Assembly: GCF_047777955.1 (NCBI RefSeq)
Contig: NZ_CP180537.1
Span: forward strand, 4,569,887-4,633,886
Reading direction: 5' to 3'
Length of the DNA: 64,000 nucleotides
Origin: Didemnitutus sp047777955
GTDB lineage: Bacteria; Verrucomicrobiota; Verrucomicrobiia; Opitutales; Opitutaceae
Below, one piece after another: positions 45,164-53,660 of this stretch. The translations under genes were made by a program, and so were the position numbers. Position 1 is the stretch's first letter, and each line of letters starts with the position of its first letter. The notes beneath the pieces were generated by a model that was given only the letters and a program-made list of their open reading frames with translations, was not told the DNA's origin and searched no databases.

Positions 45164-47590
45164 TTGAACCTCTCCCTGCGTGTCCTGATTGCCGCCGCCC
45201 TGCTCGGCTCGAGCGGCGGCCCGATCCTCCTTGCCGCCGCTCCCCCGCTCCGCATCGGCGTGGAGAAAAACAACCCGCCGCTCGCCTACCTCGACGAGCA
45301 GGGACAGCCCGCCGGCTTCATGATCGATCTCCTGCAGGAGATGTCGCGCGTCAGCGGCGTGGAGATGCAGCCGGTGCCGGACTTCTGGCGGAACCATTTC
45401 CCGGAACTCGACGCCCACCGCCTCGACGCGCTGGGCAACATCGCCGACACCCCCACCAACCGCGTCGAGCTCGGCCTCTCCATCGGCCACGCCCGCATGC
45501 ACGCCGTGGTCTACACGCGCCCGGACCGGCCCCCGCTGCTGCGCACCGCGGACTTCGCCGGCAAGACCATCGCCACCGTCGCCGGCACCGCCGCCAACGT
45601 CCGCCTCCTCCAGCAAACCAACCTCGGCGCCCGGATCGTCTCCTACCCCTCGTGGCAAGACGCCTTTGCCGCCACCGAACGCGGCGAGTGCGACGCCACG
45701 CTTTTTTCCAACCAGCTCTATCCCGCCGGCGGCACGTCCCACGGGCTCACGCGGCACTTCGTGGAGGACATGTTCTATGCCTTCCATTTTGCCACCCGGA
45801 AGGACGACCCGCAGACCCTCGCCGTGCTCAACGAGGCGCTCGCCCAGCTCATGCGCAACGGCGAGTTCGACCGGCTCTACGCGAAGTGGATCGGCCCCAT
45901 CGAGCCCCGCCAGATCCATTTCGCCGACCTCAAGCCCTACCTGATCCCGCTGGGCCTGGCCCTGGCGGCGATCACGGCCTTCATCCTCTGGCAACGCTAC
46001 CTGCTCCGCCGGCTGCGGGAGCACACCCAGGCCCTGCACGTGAGCGAGCAGCGCTGGCGCTTCGCGCTCGACGGCTCCGGCGCCGCCGTCTGGGACTGGG
46101 ACCTGGGCCAGGGCCGCGCCTTCTACTCGTCGGTCTGGAAACGGATGTTCGGCTACGCCGACGACGAGGTGGGTGCGACGCCCGAGGCCGCGACGCGGCT
46201 CGTCCACCCCGACGACCTCCCCCGGTTCCAGGCCGCCCTCGAGACGCACCAGCGCCAGTCCGACCAGCCCTTCCTCGTCGAACACCGCATGCGCTGCCGG
46301 AACGACTCCTGGAAGTGGGTCCTGAACCGCGGCATGGTCGTCGACCGCGACGCCCAGGGCCGCGCCACCCGCATGATCGGCACCTGCTCGGACCTCACGC
46401 TGCACCGGCAGGCCGAGGAGGACCGCCTCGTCCTCGGCAAGCTCGAGTCGACCGGCATCCTCGCCGGCGGCATCGCCCATGATTTCAACAACCTGCTCAC
46501 GACCGTGTTCCTCAACGTGGACATGGCGCTCTGGTCCGGCAGCAACGGCACGCCGGCCACCAAGCATCTCCACGACATCAAGAAGGCCGCCACCGCCGCC
46601 CACCAGCTCACGCAGCAGCTCATCACCTTCGCCCGCGGCGGCGCGCCGGTCCGGCGCCTGGCCTCGCTCCCCGAGATCCTGCAGGAGTCCACGCAACTGG
46701 CCCTGAGCGGCTCCACCCTCGCCGCGCGCTTCGACCTGCCGCCCGACCTCTGGCGCGCTGAGGTCGACGCCAGCCAGATCGGCCAGGTCATTCGCAACCT
46801 CGTGCTCAACGCCCGCGAAGCCATGACCGCCGCCGGCACGCTCACGCTCCGCGCCCGCAATCTCACCCTCGAGGCCAACGCCGTGCGCGGCCTGCCCGCG
46901 GGCCACTACGTGTGCCTCTCCGTCGCCGACACCGGCGCCGGCATCCCGCCGGATATCCTGCTCCGCATCTTCGACCCCTACTTCTCCACCAAGCAGCGCG
47001 GCGAACAAAAGGGCATGGGCCTCGGCCTCACCATCTGCATGTCGGTGGTGACGCGCCATCGCGGCACCATCACCGTCGAATCGACGCCGGGTCAGGGCAC
47101 CACCTTCCACGTCTACCTGCCCGCCCTCGCCGCCGCCCCGGCCGACGCCACCGATGCAAGCGGCCCCGGCACCGCCGCCACCGCGAACAACCGTGGCCGG
47201 ATCCTCGTGATGGACGACGATCCCGGCGTGCGGCTCGGCCTGGCCGCCGGCCTGCAGCAGCTGGGCTATCGCGTCACGGAGACGGAGGACGGCCAGGCCG
47301 CCATCGAGGCCTTCCGCCGCGCCCGCGCGACGTCGGACCCCTTCGACCTGGTGATCCTCGACCTCACGGTCCGCGGCGCGATGGGCGGACTCGACGCCCT
47401 TCCCTCCCTGCAGGAAATCGATCCCGCCGTCGCCGCCGTGGTCATCAGCGGCTACGCCGACAATCCCGTGCTGCGCGACCACCGCCGCTACGGCTTCCGC
47501 AGCGCCCTCGCCAAGCCCTTCACCCTCGAGACGCTCCAAGAGGCCCTCGCCGAGGCCAGGGCCCCGGCCGAGCGCGCCCCCGCGCCCTGA
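45164..47590 (+). CDS. Hybrid sensor kinase: periplasmic binding domain - PAS - HisKA - receiver
   Basis: An 808-residue protein from TTG 45164 (MNLSLRVLIAAALLG). Order: signal peptide; SBP_bac_3 solute-binding domain to about 245 (PPLRIGVEKNNPPLAYLDEQ, GKTIATVAGTAANVRLLQQT, NEALAQLMRNGEFDRLYAKW); membrane helix (LIPLGLALAAITAFILWQRY); PAS/PAC (FALDGSGAAVWDWDLGQGRA); HisKA with H439 in GGIAHDFNNLLTTV; HATPase (VRNLVLNAREAM-like box, GMGLGLTICMSVVTRHRGTI); receiver with D733 in DLVILDLTVRG. The input domain looks like amino-acid-binding proteins. Alternative starts are GTG 45122, or ATG 45126 (MNRGVHFSLLRLA) if one base is missing. No partner output protein is adjacent. Confidence 0.9.
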   Translation: MNLSLRVLIAAALLGSSGGPILLAAAPPLRIGVEKNNPPLAYLDEQGQPAGFMIDLLQEMSRVSGVEMQPVPDFWRNHFPELDAHRLDALGNIADTPTNRVELGLSIGHARMHAVVYTRPDRPPLLRTADFAGKTIATVAGTAANVRLLQQTNLGARIVSYPSWQDAFAATERGECDATLFSNQLYPAGGTSHGLTRHFVEDMFYAFHFATRKDDPQTLAVLNEALAQLMRNGEFDRLYAKWIGPIEPRQIHFADLKPYLIPLGLALAAITAFILWQRYLLRRLREHTQALHVSEQRWRFALDGSGAAVWDWDLGQGRAFYSSVWKRMFGYADDEVGATPEAATRLVHPDDLPRFQAALETHQRQSDQPFLVEHRMRCRNDSWKWVLNRGMVVDRDAQGRATRMIGTCSDLTLHRQAEEDRLVLGKLESTGILAGGIAHDFNNLLTTVFLNVDMALWSGSNGTPATKHLHDIKKAATAAHQLTQQLITFARGGAPVRRLASLPEILQESTQLALSGSTLAARFDLPPDLWRAEVDASQIGQVIRNLVLNAREAMTAAGTLTLRARNLTLEANAVRGLPAGHYVCLSVADTGAGIPPDILLRIFDPYFSTKQRGEQKGMGLGLTICMSVVTRHRGTITVESTPGQGTTFHVYLPALAAAPADATDASGPGTAATANNRGRILVMDDDPGVRLGLAAGLQQLGYRVTETEDGQAAIEAFRRARATSDPFDLVILDLTVRGAMGGLDALPSLQEIDPAVAAVVISGYADNPVLRDHRRYGFRSALAKPFTLETLQEALAEARAPAERAPAP

Positions 47591-47712
47591 GCCCCGCCGC
47601 GCCGGCGACCCATCGCGCACCCGTTGCCCCGTTTCGGCCGCGATTACGTTTCGTAATTTCGCACGGATCGGCCGCCCTGCCGGCACCCCGCACTCGCCGG
47701 TTTCCCGTTCCG

Positions 47713-47725
47713 GCGTAAACTACGC
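47713..47725. promoter_or_regulatory. Short palindrome GCGTA-AAC-TACGC upstream of kinase-like gene
   Basis: Five-base perfect arms. It ends 57 bases before ATG 47783, the same distance as the longer palindromes at 1854 and 48519 from their downstream starts. It may be a weaker version of that site. Confidence 0.35.
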
Positions 47726-47782
47726 TCAGCGGCGGAGCACGCCGTCCGCCGCGCCCGTCAACCGCTGCCAACGACTCGCGCC

Positions 47783-48525
47783 ATGACCCCGCATACCTAC
47801 CTCGAGCACGGCCTGTCCGTCCTGCATGCGCGGCTCCGCACGCCCCGCGCCCCCGCGAGCCCCGCCTCGCACGCCGAAATCCACCCGTTCGTCACCCTCT
47901 CCCGCGAGACCGGCGCCGGCGCCACCACGCTGGGCCTGGAGCTGATCCCGCTCCTCGACCGCGAATTCCAGGGCGACGACGCCCGCTGGGTGCTGCTCGA
48001 CCGCGACCTCCTCGACCAGGCCCTCAAGCACCACCGCCTGCCCGCCACCCTCGCCGAGTATCTGCCGGAGGACCGCGTCTCGGAAATCCGCGCCACGATC
48101 GGCGAACTCGTCGGCCTGCACCCCTCGCTCTGGCAACTGGAGCAGAAGGTCTCCGAGGCCGTCCTCCAGCTCGCGCACGTCGGCCACGTCATCCTCGCCG
48201 GCCGCGCCGCGCATCTCATCACCCGCCCCTGCCCGGCGGCCTGCACGTCCGCCTGGTGGCGTCGCGCGACGTCCGCATCGCCCGCACGGCCGCGGCGCAG
48301 CACTGCAGCCGCGCCGTCGCGGCGGCGCAGGTCGACAAGGCCGACGAGGCGCGCCGGCGCTTCGTGCGGCAGAATTTCGACGCCGACCTCGACGACCCGC
48401 ACGCCTACGACCTCGTGCTCAACACCGACCGCCTCTCCGCCCGCGCCGCGGCCGAGGTGGTCATCGCCGCCCTGCGCCAGCGGGTGCGCGAGCCCGTCGC
48501 CGCCGCCCCGGTCGTCACGGCGTAG
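47783..48525 (+). CDS. Cytidylate-kinase-like family protein (frame break near 48230)
   Basis: A protein of about 247 residues of the cytidylate kinase-like family. The P-loop-like motif is in VTLSRETGAGATTLGLELIP. LLDRDLLDQALKHHRLP (the conserved 'D-R-D-L-L' segment), VILAGRAAHLITR and, in a second frame, LVASRDVRIARTAAAQHCSR, KADEARRRFVRQNFDADLDD and YDLVLNTDRLS follow. Restoring one C in a run near 48230 gives HLITRPLPGGLHVRLVASRD. Homologues are often fused to sensor domains or found alone; the phosphate acceptor is unknown. The stop codon lies inside a GGCGTAG palindrome. Confidence 0.82.
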
Positions 48526-48534
48526 AACTACGCC
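48519..48534. promoter_or_regulatory. GGCGTAG-AA-CTACGCC palindrome upstream of APC permease
   Basis: Seven-base perfect arms around AA, overlapping the stop codon of the kinase-like gene and ending 58 bases before ATG 48593. It is the same motif as at 1854-1869. Confidence 0.45.
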
Positions 48535-48592
48535 CCCGCCGCGGCGCCGCGCCCGTTGACTCGCGCGCACCCGCCGCCCAACGTCGCGGCGC

Positions 48593-49912
48593 ATGACGAA
48601 CCCCGCGTCGCCCCCGCTCGTCCGCGCCCTCGGGCGCTGGACCATGACGGCGCTGGTCGTCAACGGCGTGATCGGCTCGGCCATCTTCGGCCTGCCCGAC
48701 GACATCGTGCGACTCGTCGGCTCCGCCGCCCCGGTCGCCTACCTGCTCGCCGCCGCGGCGATGCTGGTGTTCATCGCGGTGTTCGCCGAGCTCAGCTCGC
48801 AGTTCACCGAGCCCGGCGGCCCCTACCTCTACGCGCGCGAGGCGTTCGGCCGGTTCTGGGGCGTCGAGATGGGCTGGTTCACCTGGCTGGTGCGGCTGAC
48901 CGCGGCCGCGGCCAACGCCAATCTCTTCGTCATCTACCTTGGCGAATTCTGGCCCGGGGCCACCGCGCCGCTGCCGCGCGCGCTGCTCCTCGCCGGATTG
49001 ATCGGCACGCTCACGTTCATCAACTACCTCGGCGTCACCGGCGCCGCGCGGCTCTCGAACCTGTTCACCGCCGCCAAGCTCCTGCCGCTCGCGCTGCTCA
49101 TCCTCGTCGGCTTCGCCTTCTCGCGCATCGTCCCCGCACCCGCGCCGCTGCCGCCGCTCGCGGAAACCAAATGGATGAGCGCGTTCATCATCCTGCTCTT
49201 CACCTACGGCGGCTTCGACATGGCGCTGATCCCGGCCGGGGAGTGCAAGGACACGCGGCGCGACCTGCCCTTCGCGCTCTTCACCGGCCTCGCCGTCATC
49301 ACCGCCATCTACGTGCTGCTGCAGCTCGTCGCGATGCGCACCGTGCCCCACCTGCCCGACAGCGCGCGGCCGCTCGCCGACGCCGCGCGCTCGCTCGTCG
49401 GCCCGCTCGGCGCCTCGCTCATCGCCGTCGGCGCGATGGTTTCGACCTCCGGCTACCTCAGCGCCCAGCTCATCGGCGTGCCGCGCCTGACCTTCGCGCT
49501 GGCGCAGCGCGGGGATTTCCCCGCCGCCTTCGGCGCGGTGCACGCGCGGTTCCGCACGCCGCATTTTTCCATCCTCGCCTGGGGCGCACTGACGTTCGCG
49601 CTGGCGCTCTACGGCAACTTCGTCTGGAACGTCGGCCTCTCCGGCGCCGCGCGGCTGCTGACCTACGGCCTGTCCTGCGCCGCGCTGATGAAACTCCGCC
49701 GCCTGCGTCCCGACGCCCCGGCGCTGCGGCTGCCCGCGGGCAATCTCATTGCCGGCCTCGGCCTGCTGCTCTGCGTCGTCATGGCCGGCGGCATGGAGCT
49801 CGGCCACGTCTGGGCCATCGCCGTCGTGGCCGCGATCGCCGCCGTCAACTGGCTGCTGGCGCGGCGGCCTCGCCGCTCGCCCGCGTCGCCGCCGGTTGTA
49901 GGCGCAGGGTGA
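48593..49912 (+). CDS. APC-family amino acid permease
   Basis: A 439-residue inner-membrane permease with about 12 helices. The APC signature VVNGVIGSAIFGLPDDIVRL (TM1 GxG motif for substrate backbone binding), SSQFTEPGGPYLYAREAFGR and FTYGGFDMALIPAGECKDTR (TM6 region) are present. It belongs to the broad amino acid/polyamine group without clear specificity. The C-terminus overlaps the convergent MFS gene by 68 bases, an unusually long convergent overlap that may itself reflect a nearby sequence error. The upstream palindrome (48519) may regulate it. Confidence 0.9.
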   Translation: MTNPASPPLVRALGRWTMTALVVNGVIGSAIFGLPDDIVRLVGSAAPVAYLLAAAAMLVFIAVFAELSSQFTEPGGPYLYAREAFGRFWGVEMGWFTWLVRLTAAAANANLFVIYLGEFWPGATAPLPRALLLAGLIGTLTFINYLGVTGAARLSNLFTAAKLLPLALLILVGFAFSRIVPAPAPLPPLAETKWMSAFIILLFTYGGFDMALIPAGECKDTRRDLPFALFTGLAVITAIYVLLQLVAMRTVPHLPDSARPLADAARSLVGPLGASLIAVGAMVSTSGYLSAQLIGVPRLTFALAQRGDFPAAFGAVHARFRTPHFSILAWGALTFALALYGNFVWNVGLSGAARLLTYGLSCAALMKLRRLRPDAPALRLPAGNLIAGLGLLLCVVMAGGMELGHVWAIAVVAAIAAVNWLLARRPRRSPASPPVVGAG

Positions 49913-51152
49913 GTCCGAGCGCGAGGGCCAGCATCGCGACCTCGAAGGCGAACAGCGCCGAGTAGGCCGCCAGCGCGCTGCCCGTGGCGAGCCGCATGGT
50001 GTCGACCACCACGCCGCCCAGCAGGCTGCCGGCGGCGTGGCCGAGCATGTTCGCCACGCCCCACACGCCCATGAGCAGCCCGGCGCGCACCGGCGTCGTG
50101 AACTCCACCACGCTGCCGAGCAGGCCCGCGCCGGCCAGGCCGGTGCCGAAGCCCATCACGAGCACCAGCCAGCGGAAGGCCTCCGGCGCCCCCGCGAGCC
50201 CCACCGCCGCCACGGCGCTGAACACCGCGATGCTCACGCCGAGCCCGATGCGCATCAGCCGCAGGGCCCCGAGCACGCGCAGCAGCCACAGGCCCGAGAG
50301 CAGCATCGCCGCCAGCACGCCCAGTCCCCAGAACATCGTCAGGCGCGTCGTCGCCCCCACGCTCAGTCCGAGCACGAGCGCGCCGTAGGGCTCGAGCAGC
50401 ACGTCCTGCGCGAGCGTGCCGATGAAGGCGCAGATCACGACCACGAAGAGCCGCCGCACCTGCGGATCGGCAAAGACATAGTCGCGCACGACCTCGCCGA
50501 ACGGCTTGCCGCGCGCGGTCTCGGCGTGGGTCGCGCCGCCCGCCCGCGCCTCCTGGCCGGGCACGGCCAGGACGGCGAGCGCGACCACGACGAGGCCGAC
50601 GACGTTCGCCACCGCGACGAGCCGCGCGGGGTCGTAGTGTTCCAGCGCCCGGCCCAGCGCGCCCGCGCCGATGACCGAGCCGAGCAGCGTCACGACCTCG
50701 TAGAGCGTCACCGCCCGGGCCCGGACCGTGCCGGTGAACTTCTCCGCCAGCAGCGCCTGATACGTGTTGTGCGCGAGGTTGCGCCCGACGCCGTAGAGGA
50801 GGAACGCCAGCACCGCGCCGGGCACGAACGTCGCCGGCGTCGCCGCCGTGCGCACGGTCCAGTTCGCGATCGCCGCCACGCCGGCGCCGATCAGCAGCGC
50901 GCCGAGGAGCAGATACGGCTCGCGCCGCCGGCCGAGGATCGGGAAGCCGTCCGAGCGGTAGCCGAGCCAGAGCCGCAGCGGCGAGACCAGCAGCGGCAGC
51001 GCGAACAGCAGCGCCACCAGCGTCGCGGGGAGCCGGAGCTCCGCGATCATCACGCGGTTCAGCGTCCCGCCGATCAGCACGCCGCTGAGCCCGTAGGCGA
51101 TCGGGAACGCCCCGAGGCGGACGTGGTTCGCGATGCGCGCCGCGGCACTCAC
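49845..51152 (-). CDS. MFS transporter of the PucC (BCD) family
   Basis: A 435-residue protein with 12 helices and the PucC-type N-terminus: GTLNRVMIAELRLPATLVAL, LLVSPLRLWLGYRSDGFPIL, GRRREPYLLLGALLIGAGVA, and later LYEVVTLLGSVIGAGALGRA. PucC/LhaA proteins deliver bacteriochlorophyll to light-harvesting complexes, but relatives occur in non-phototrophs with unknown roles, and no photosynthesis gene is in this window. GTG 51152 is the in-frame start. ATG 51184 with AGGA upstream lies in the other frame and would need one missing base, giving a 10-residue longer N-terminus. It converges on the APC permease. Confidence 0.82.
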   Translation of the reverse strand: MSAAARIANHVRLGAFPIAYGLSGVLIGGTLNRVMIAELRLPATLVALLFALPLLVSPLRLWLGYRSDGFPILGRRREPYLLLGALLIGAGVAAIANWTVRTAATPATFVPGAVLAFLLYGVGRNLAHNTYQALLAEKFTGTVRARAVTLYEVVTLLGSVIGAGALGRALEHYDPARLVAVANVVGLVVVALAVLAVPGQEARAGGATHAETARGKPFGEVVRDYVFADPQVRRLFVVVICAFIGTLAQDVLLEPYGALVLGLSVGATTRLTMFWGLGVLAAMLLSGLWLLRVLGALRLMRIGLGVSIAVFSAVAAVGLAGAPEAFRWLVLVMGFGTGLAGAGLLGSVVEFTTPVRAGLLMGVWGVANMLGHAAGSLLGGVVVDTMRLATGSALAAYSALFAFEVAMLALALGLTLRLQPAATRASGEAAAPAAS

Positions 51153-51211
51153 GTTGTCGGAGGCGCGTTCATTTCTGGGTGCATGGGATGATCCTGCGAC
51201 CGGACCGCGGG

Positions 51212-52201
51212 TCAGCGCCGGGCTGCCCGCGCCCGCTGGAACTCGTGGCGACTTGTGCCCCCGGAAAGACAAAACCGGCGAACAAATTGGCTGACGCTGG
51301 CAGGCCGGCCCATCTGCAATCGCTCCGCGAGCCAGCCGTTGCTGACTGAGGTCGTCTGTTTCATCAGCGCCGCGAGCGCAACCTTGCCGGGATCGGAGTA
51401 TTTCGTCGGCAGCTTCCCCAGCGGGATGCCCAACGCGCCCGCCGCCCGCCGCAGCTTCTCCTCCCAGAACTCCGCCCGCGCCTCGTGCAGCGCCGCACGA
51501 TCCACCCCGAGCAGCTCAAAGCGCGTCGGTCCGGCGCCGATCCCCTCCAGTTCCTTCCTCAACCCGTGGCGGAATCCGGGCGATCCGATCGCCCAGCCAC
51601 GACTGAGGCGGCCGAAGCGCTTTTCCCGCCATTTCAGGTCCTCCTCGGCCAAATGAGCAAGATAGGCGCGGTAGCGTCTCCATCCCGCCGCCGTGTCCGG
51701 CAATCGCCCGCTTTCCGCCAGGACCGTCTCCGCCGCCAGGCAAGGCGGCCGCTCGCGTTGCGGGAAATGGTGCAGACTGCTCCAACGGTGACAGGCCAGG
51801 TCGTCCGCGCGCACGATCTTCGCGCGCACCGGATTCAGGTGGATGTAGTGCGCCACCTGCGCGAGCGCGTGCCCCGGTTCGACGTGCAGCGCCTTGTAAC
51901 GTCCTTGAAATGGCCGACCGGTCTCGCCGCTAAACCGGTTGAAGCGCGCGACCCAGGTGCCCTGGAGCCAACGCATGCCGTCACTCAGATTCGGCTCCGG
52001 CGTTTCCACCGCCAGGTGAAAGTGGTTCCGCATGATCACATAGGCATGCACCCGCCAGCCGAAACGCTCCGCCGCCTCGAACAGGCATCTTTCAAACGAC
52101 TCCGCCGCCCCTTTGCCCGCGAACAGATTCTTCCGGTAGTTGCCACGGTTGATCACGTGATAACACGCCCCCGCATACTCCAACCTCAGCTTCCGGGCCA
52201 T
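51212..52201 (-). mobile_element. REP-associated tyrosine transposase (RAYT, Y1_Tnp)
   Basis: A 329-residue transposase. The N-terminal Y1 HUH-nuclease domain reads MARKLRLEYAGACYHVINRG and VHAYVIMRNHFHLAVETPEP with HUH motif H-F-H. RPFQGRYKALHVEPG carries the candidate nucleophile Tyr and VAHYIHLNPVRAKIV follows. The C-terminal 150-residue extension ends in a helix-turn-helix-like SVSNGWLAERLQMGRPASVS. RAYTs mobilise or maintain short REP repeats in their host genome. It starts at ATG 52201 with AAGGAGAAGGAG upstream. A cluster of short repeats lies just upstream, between it and the candidate immunity gene. It appears intact. Confidence 0.92.
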
Positions 52202-52227
52202 GCCGCAGCAGGCGAGCGCTCCTTCTC

Positions 52228-52450
52228 CTTGTCAAGAGTCAAGCCATGACCCCTTCGGCTCGGCTAGCTTCATCGCTTTTCTCCTCCGCGCCCCTCTCCG
52301 CACACCTTGTCAAGAGTCAAGACCTGACGTCTTTCGCTCGGCCCAAGCCATGACCCCTTCGGCTCGGCTATGACCCCTTCGGCTCGGCTTCGCTGACGAC
52401 ACGACCGCTGCCGCCTGCGACCTCTGCGCCATGCCCCCTTCGGGTCGGCT
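52228..52450. repeat. Cluster of REP-like short repeats next to the RAYT gene
   Basis: Two repeat units alternate. Unit A, CTTGTCAAGAGTCAAG, occurs at 52228-52243 and 52306-52321. Unit B, CCATGACCCCTTCGGCTCGG, occurs at 52244-52263 and 52348-52367. A copy lacking the first two bases begins at 52370, and diverged copies lie at 52321-52342 (GACCTGACGTCTTTCGCTCG) and 52429-52450 (CCATGCCCCCTTCGGGTCGG). The units are direct repeats, partly tandem. Their position directly upstream of a RAYT gene fits REP elements. There is no gene in this 260-base stretch (52202-52461). Confidence 0.8.
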
Positions 52451-52461
52451 TAGCGCACTTT

Positions 52462-53112
52462 CTACAGGCACTCCCAAGTCATCTTAGGAGCCGGCAAATC
52501 CCAACCGGGGACAAGGCTCTCAAGTTCATTTGTAAGGACTAGTTCTCCATCCCGATAAACTAACAAGGCTCCAGCACGAGCGAGCCGGTCAATCGCAGTC
52601 GACATTGAGCCTCGCAAGAATTCTCCAAATCTCGCATCGGGCAATTCCACCTTCCCTTTGATCGTTAGGCGATACGCGTTTATGCCGCCATTCAGTTGAC
52701 GGGTTATCGAGGCATTCATGTCAGCAACGATATCCGCAAGTGCGTCAAATCGGTCCTTAGAGGGCGTATACTCCATCTTGCTAATCGCATCCTCAAACCG
52801 ACGAACCATCTCCGCTTGTTTGACACCTGCCCTTGCTTGGCGATAGAGATCGGCGACCACCGCACGTTTTTGCGCAGCAGGAACGCCGACGATGCAAGCA
52901 TCGATCAACGCTCCGCAGGTGTGATCGATCATCTGCCGTGAGCTCGGGTGAATTCGCCCAATGAATTCTCTCAGCTCAGGTGGTGCTGACTGGATTGTGA
53001 AACTCGCAGCGCGAATCACATGATCGTTGCCCTGCGGCCCAGCATCGGCGCCACGGCCCCAAGAGATCGCGGCTGAGGTAAATAGGACCAGAAGAAAACC
53101 CAAAGCTCTCAT
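52462..53112 (-). CDS. Exported protein, candidate immunity factor for the RHS toxin domain
   Basis: A 216-residue protein of unknown family with a signal peptide (MRALGFLLVLFTSAAISWGR, cleaved near ADAGP). The mature protein is mainly helical (VVADLYRQARAGVKQAEMVR, DALADIVADMNASITRQLNG) with a short beta C-terminus (ALLVYRDGELVLTNELESLV). It has three cysteines, two in HTCGALIDACIVG and one near the end. ATG 53112 overlaps the stop of the RHS gene by four bases (ATGA), so it is translationally coupled. Low G+C compared with the window, exclusive linkage to the RHS tip and periplasmic targeting fit an immunity protein that protects against a periplasmic effector. That role is inferred from position; no homologue is recognised. 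Confidence 0.7.
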   Translation of the reverse strand: MRALGFLLVLFTSAAISWGRGADAGPQGNDHVIRAASFTIQSAPPELREFIGRIHPSSRQMIDHTCGALIDACIVGVPAAQKRAVVADLYRQARAGVKQAEMVRRFEDAISKMEYTPSKDRFDALADIVADMNASITRQLNGGINAYRLTIKGKVELPDARFGEFLRGSMSTAIDRLARAGALLVYRDGELVLTNELESLVPGWDLPAPKMTWECL

Positions 53113-53660
53113 GGAATGCGTTCAAAATAAGGATTACCGAAGCGCTTTAGATCCGCACTTGAGGACCATGAAGCCCGAACGCCGGAATAGTAGATGACAG
53201 GCTTTGCGTTTGCACGATAAACCGCCGCGCCGCCGAAGAGAGCGGACACTTGTTCAAGATAGCCCGACGGAAAGACTCCGTAACACTGGTGAAAGTAAAC
53301 GAAGCCGTTTCCGGAATAGTGGGCCACCGCAGCCTGCACTACGGCCGAGTCCACAGAAAACGCCTGAACCATCCCAGAATCAACCGGACCAGACGGACCG
53401 CCATGTCGCGCGAAAATGATAACGTCAAATTTGCGATCTCCTACTCCTTCTACTGATCGCAGATACTCGGCAAACGTCTGCTTGTTCCTGTCCCATCCAT
53501 CGATGTTTACACCAATAGCTCTCCCCCCAGTGGCGTTCGACATGTCGCGAAGCACGTCTGCTCCTCCATCGCGACCATCACCCCCACCAAGCTCTTTTTC
53601 ACTGTAGAGGCCGAGCACAGACTTATTCCCCCACGACAAACTTTGAGCTTTCTTGGGCAA
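53109..53660 (-). other. RHS C-terminal tip: candidate clan CD (caspase-like) peptidase domain
   Basis: This is the last ~184 residues of the RHS protein, after the conserved Gly-rich GKFANGAVTAAFTHLFNAEL junction. It contains a strand ending in His-Gly (FDVIIFARHGGPSG, H2906) and 40 residues later a strand ending in Gln-Cys (NGFVYFHQCYGVFPSG, C2946). That is the order, spacing and local context of caspase-, gingipain- and CHAT-type clan CD cysteine peptidases. Preceding segments (VLGLYSEKE, ADVLRDMSNATGGRAIGVNI) could form the first strands and helix of that fold. This is motif-level inference; a non-peptidase fold cannot be excluded. Confidence 0.5.
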
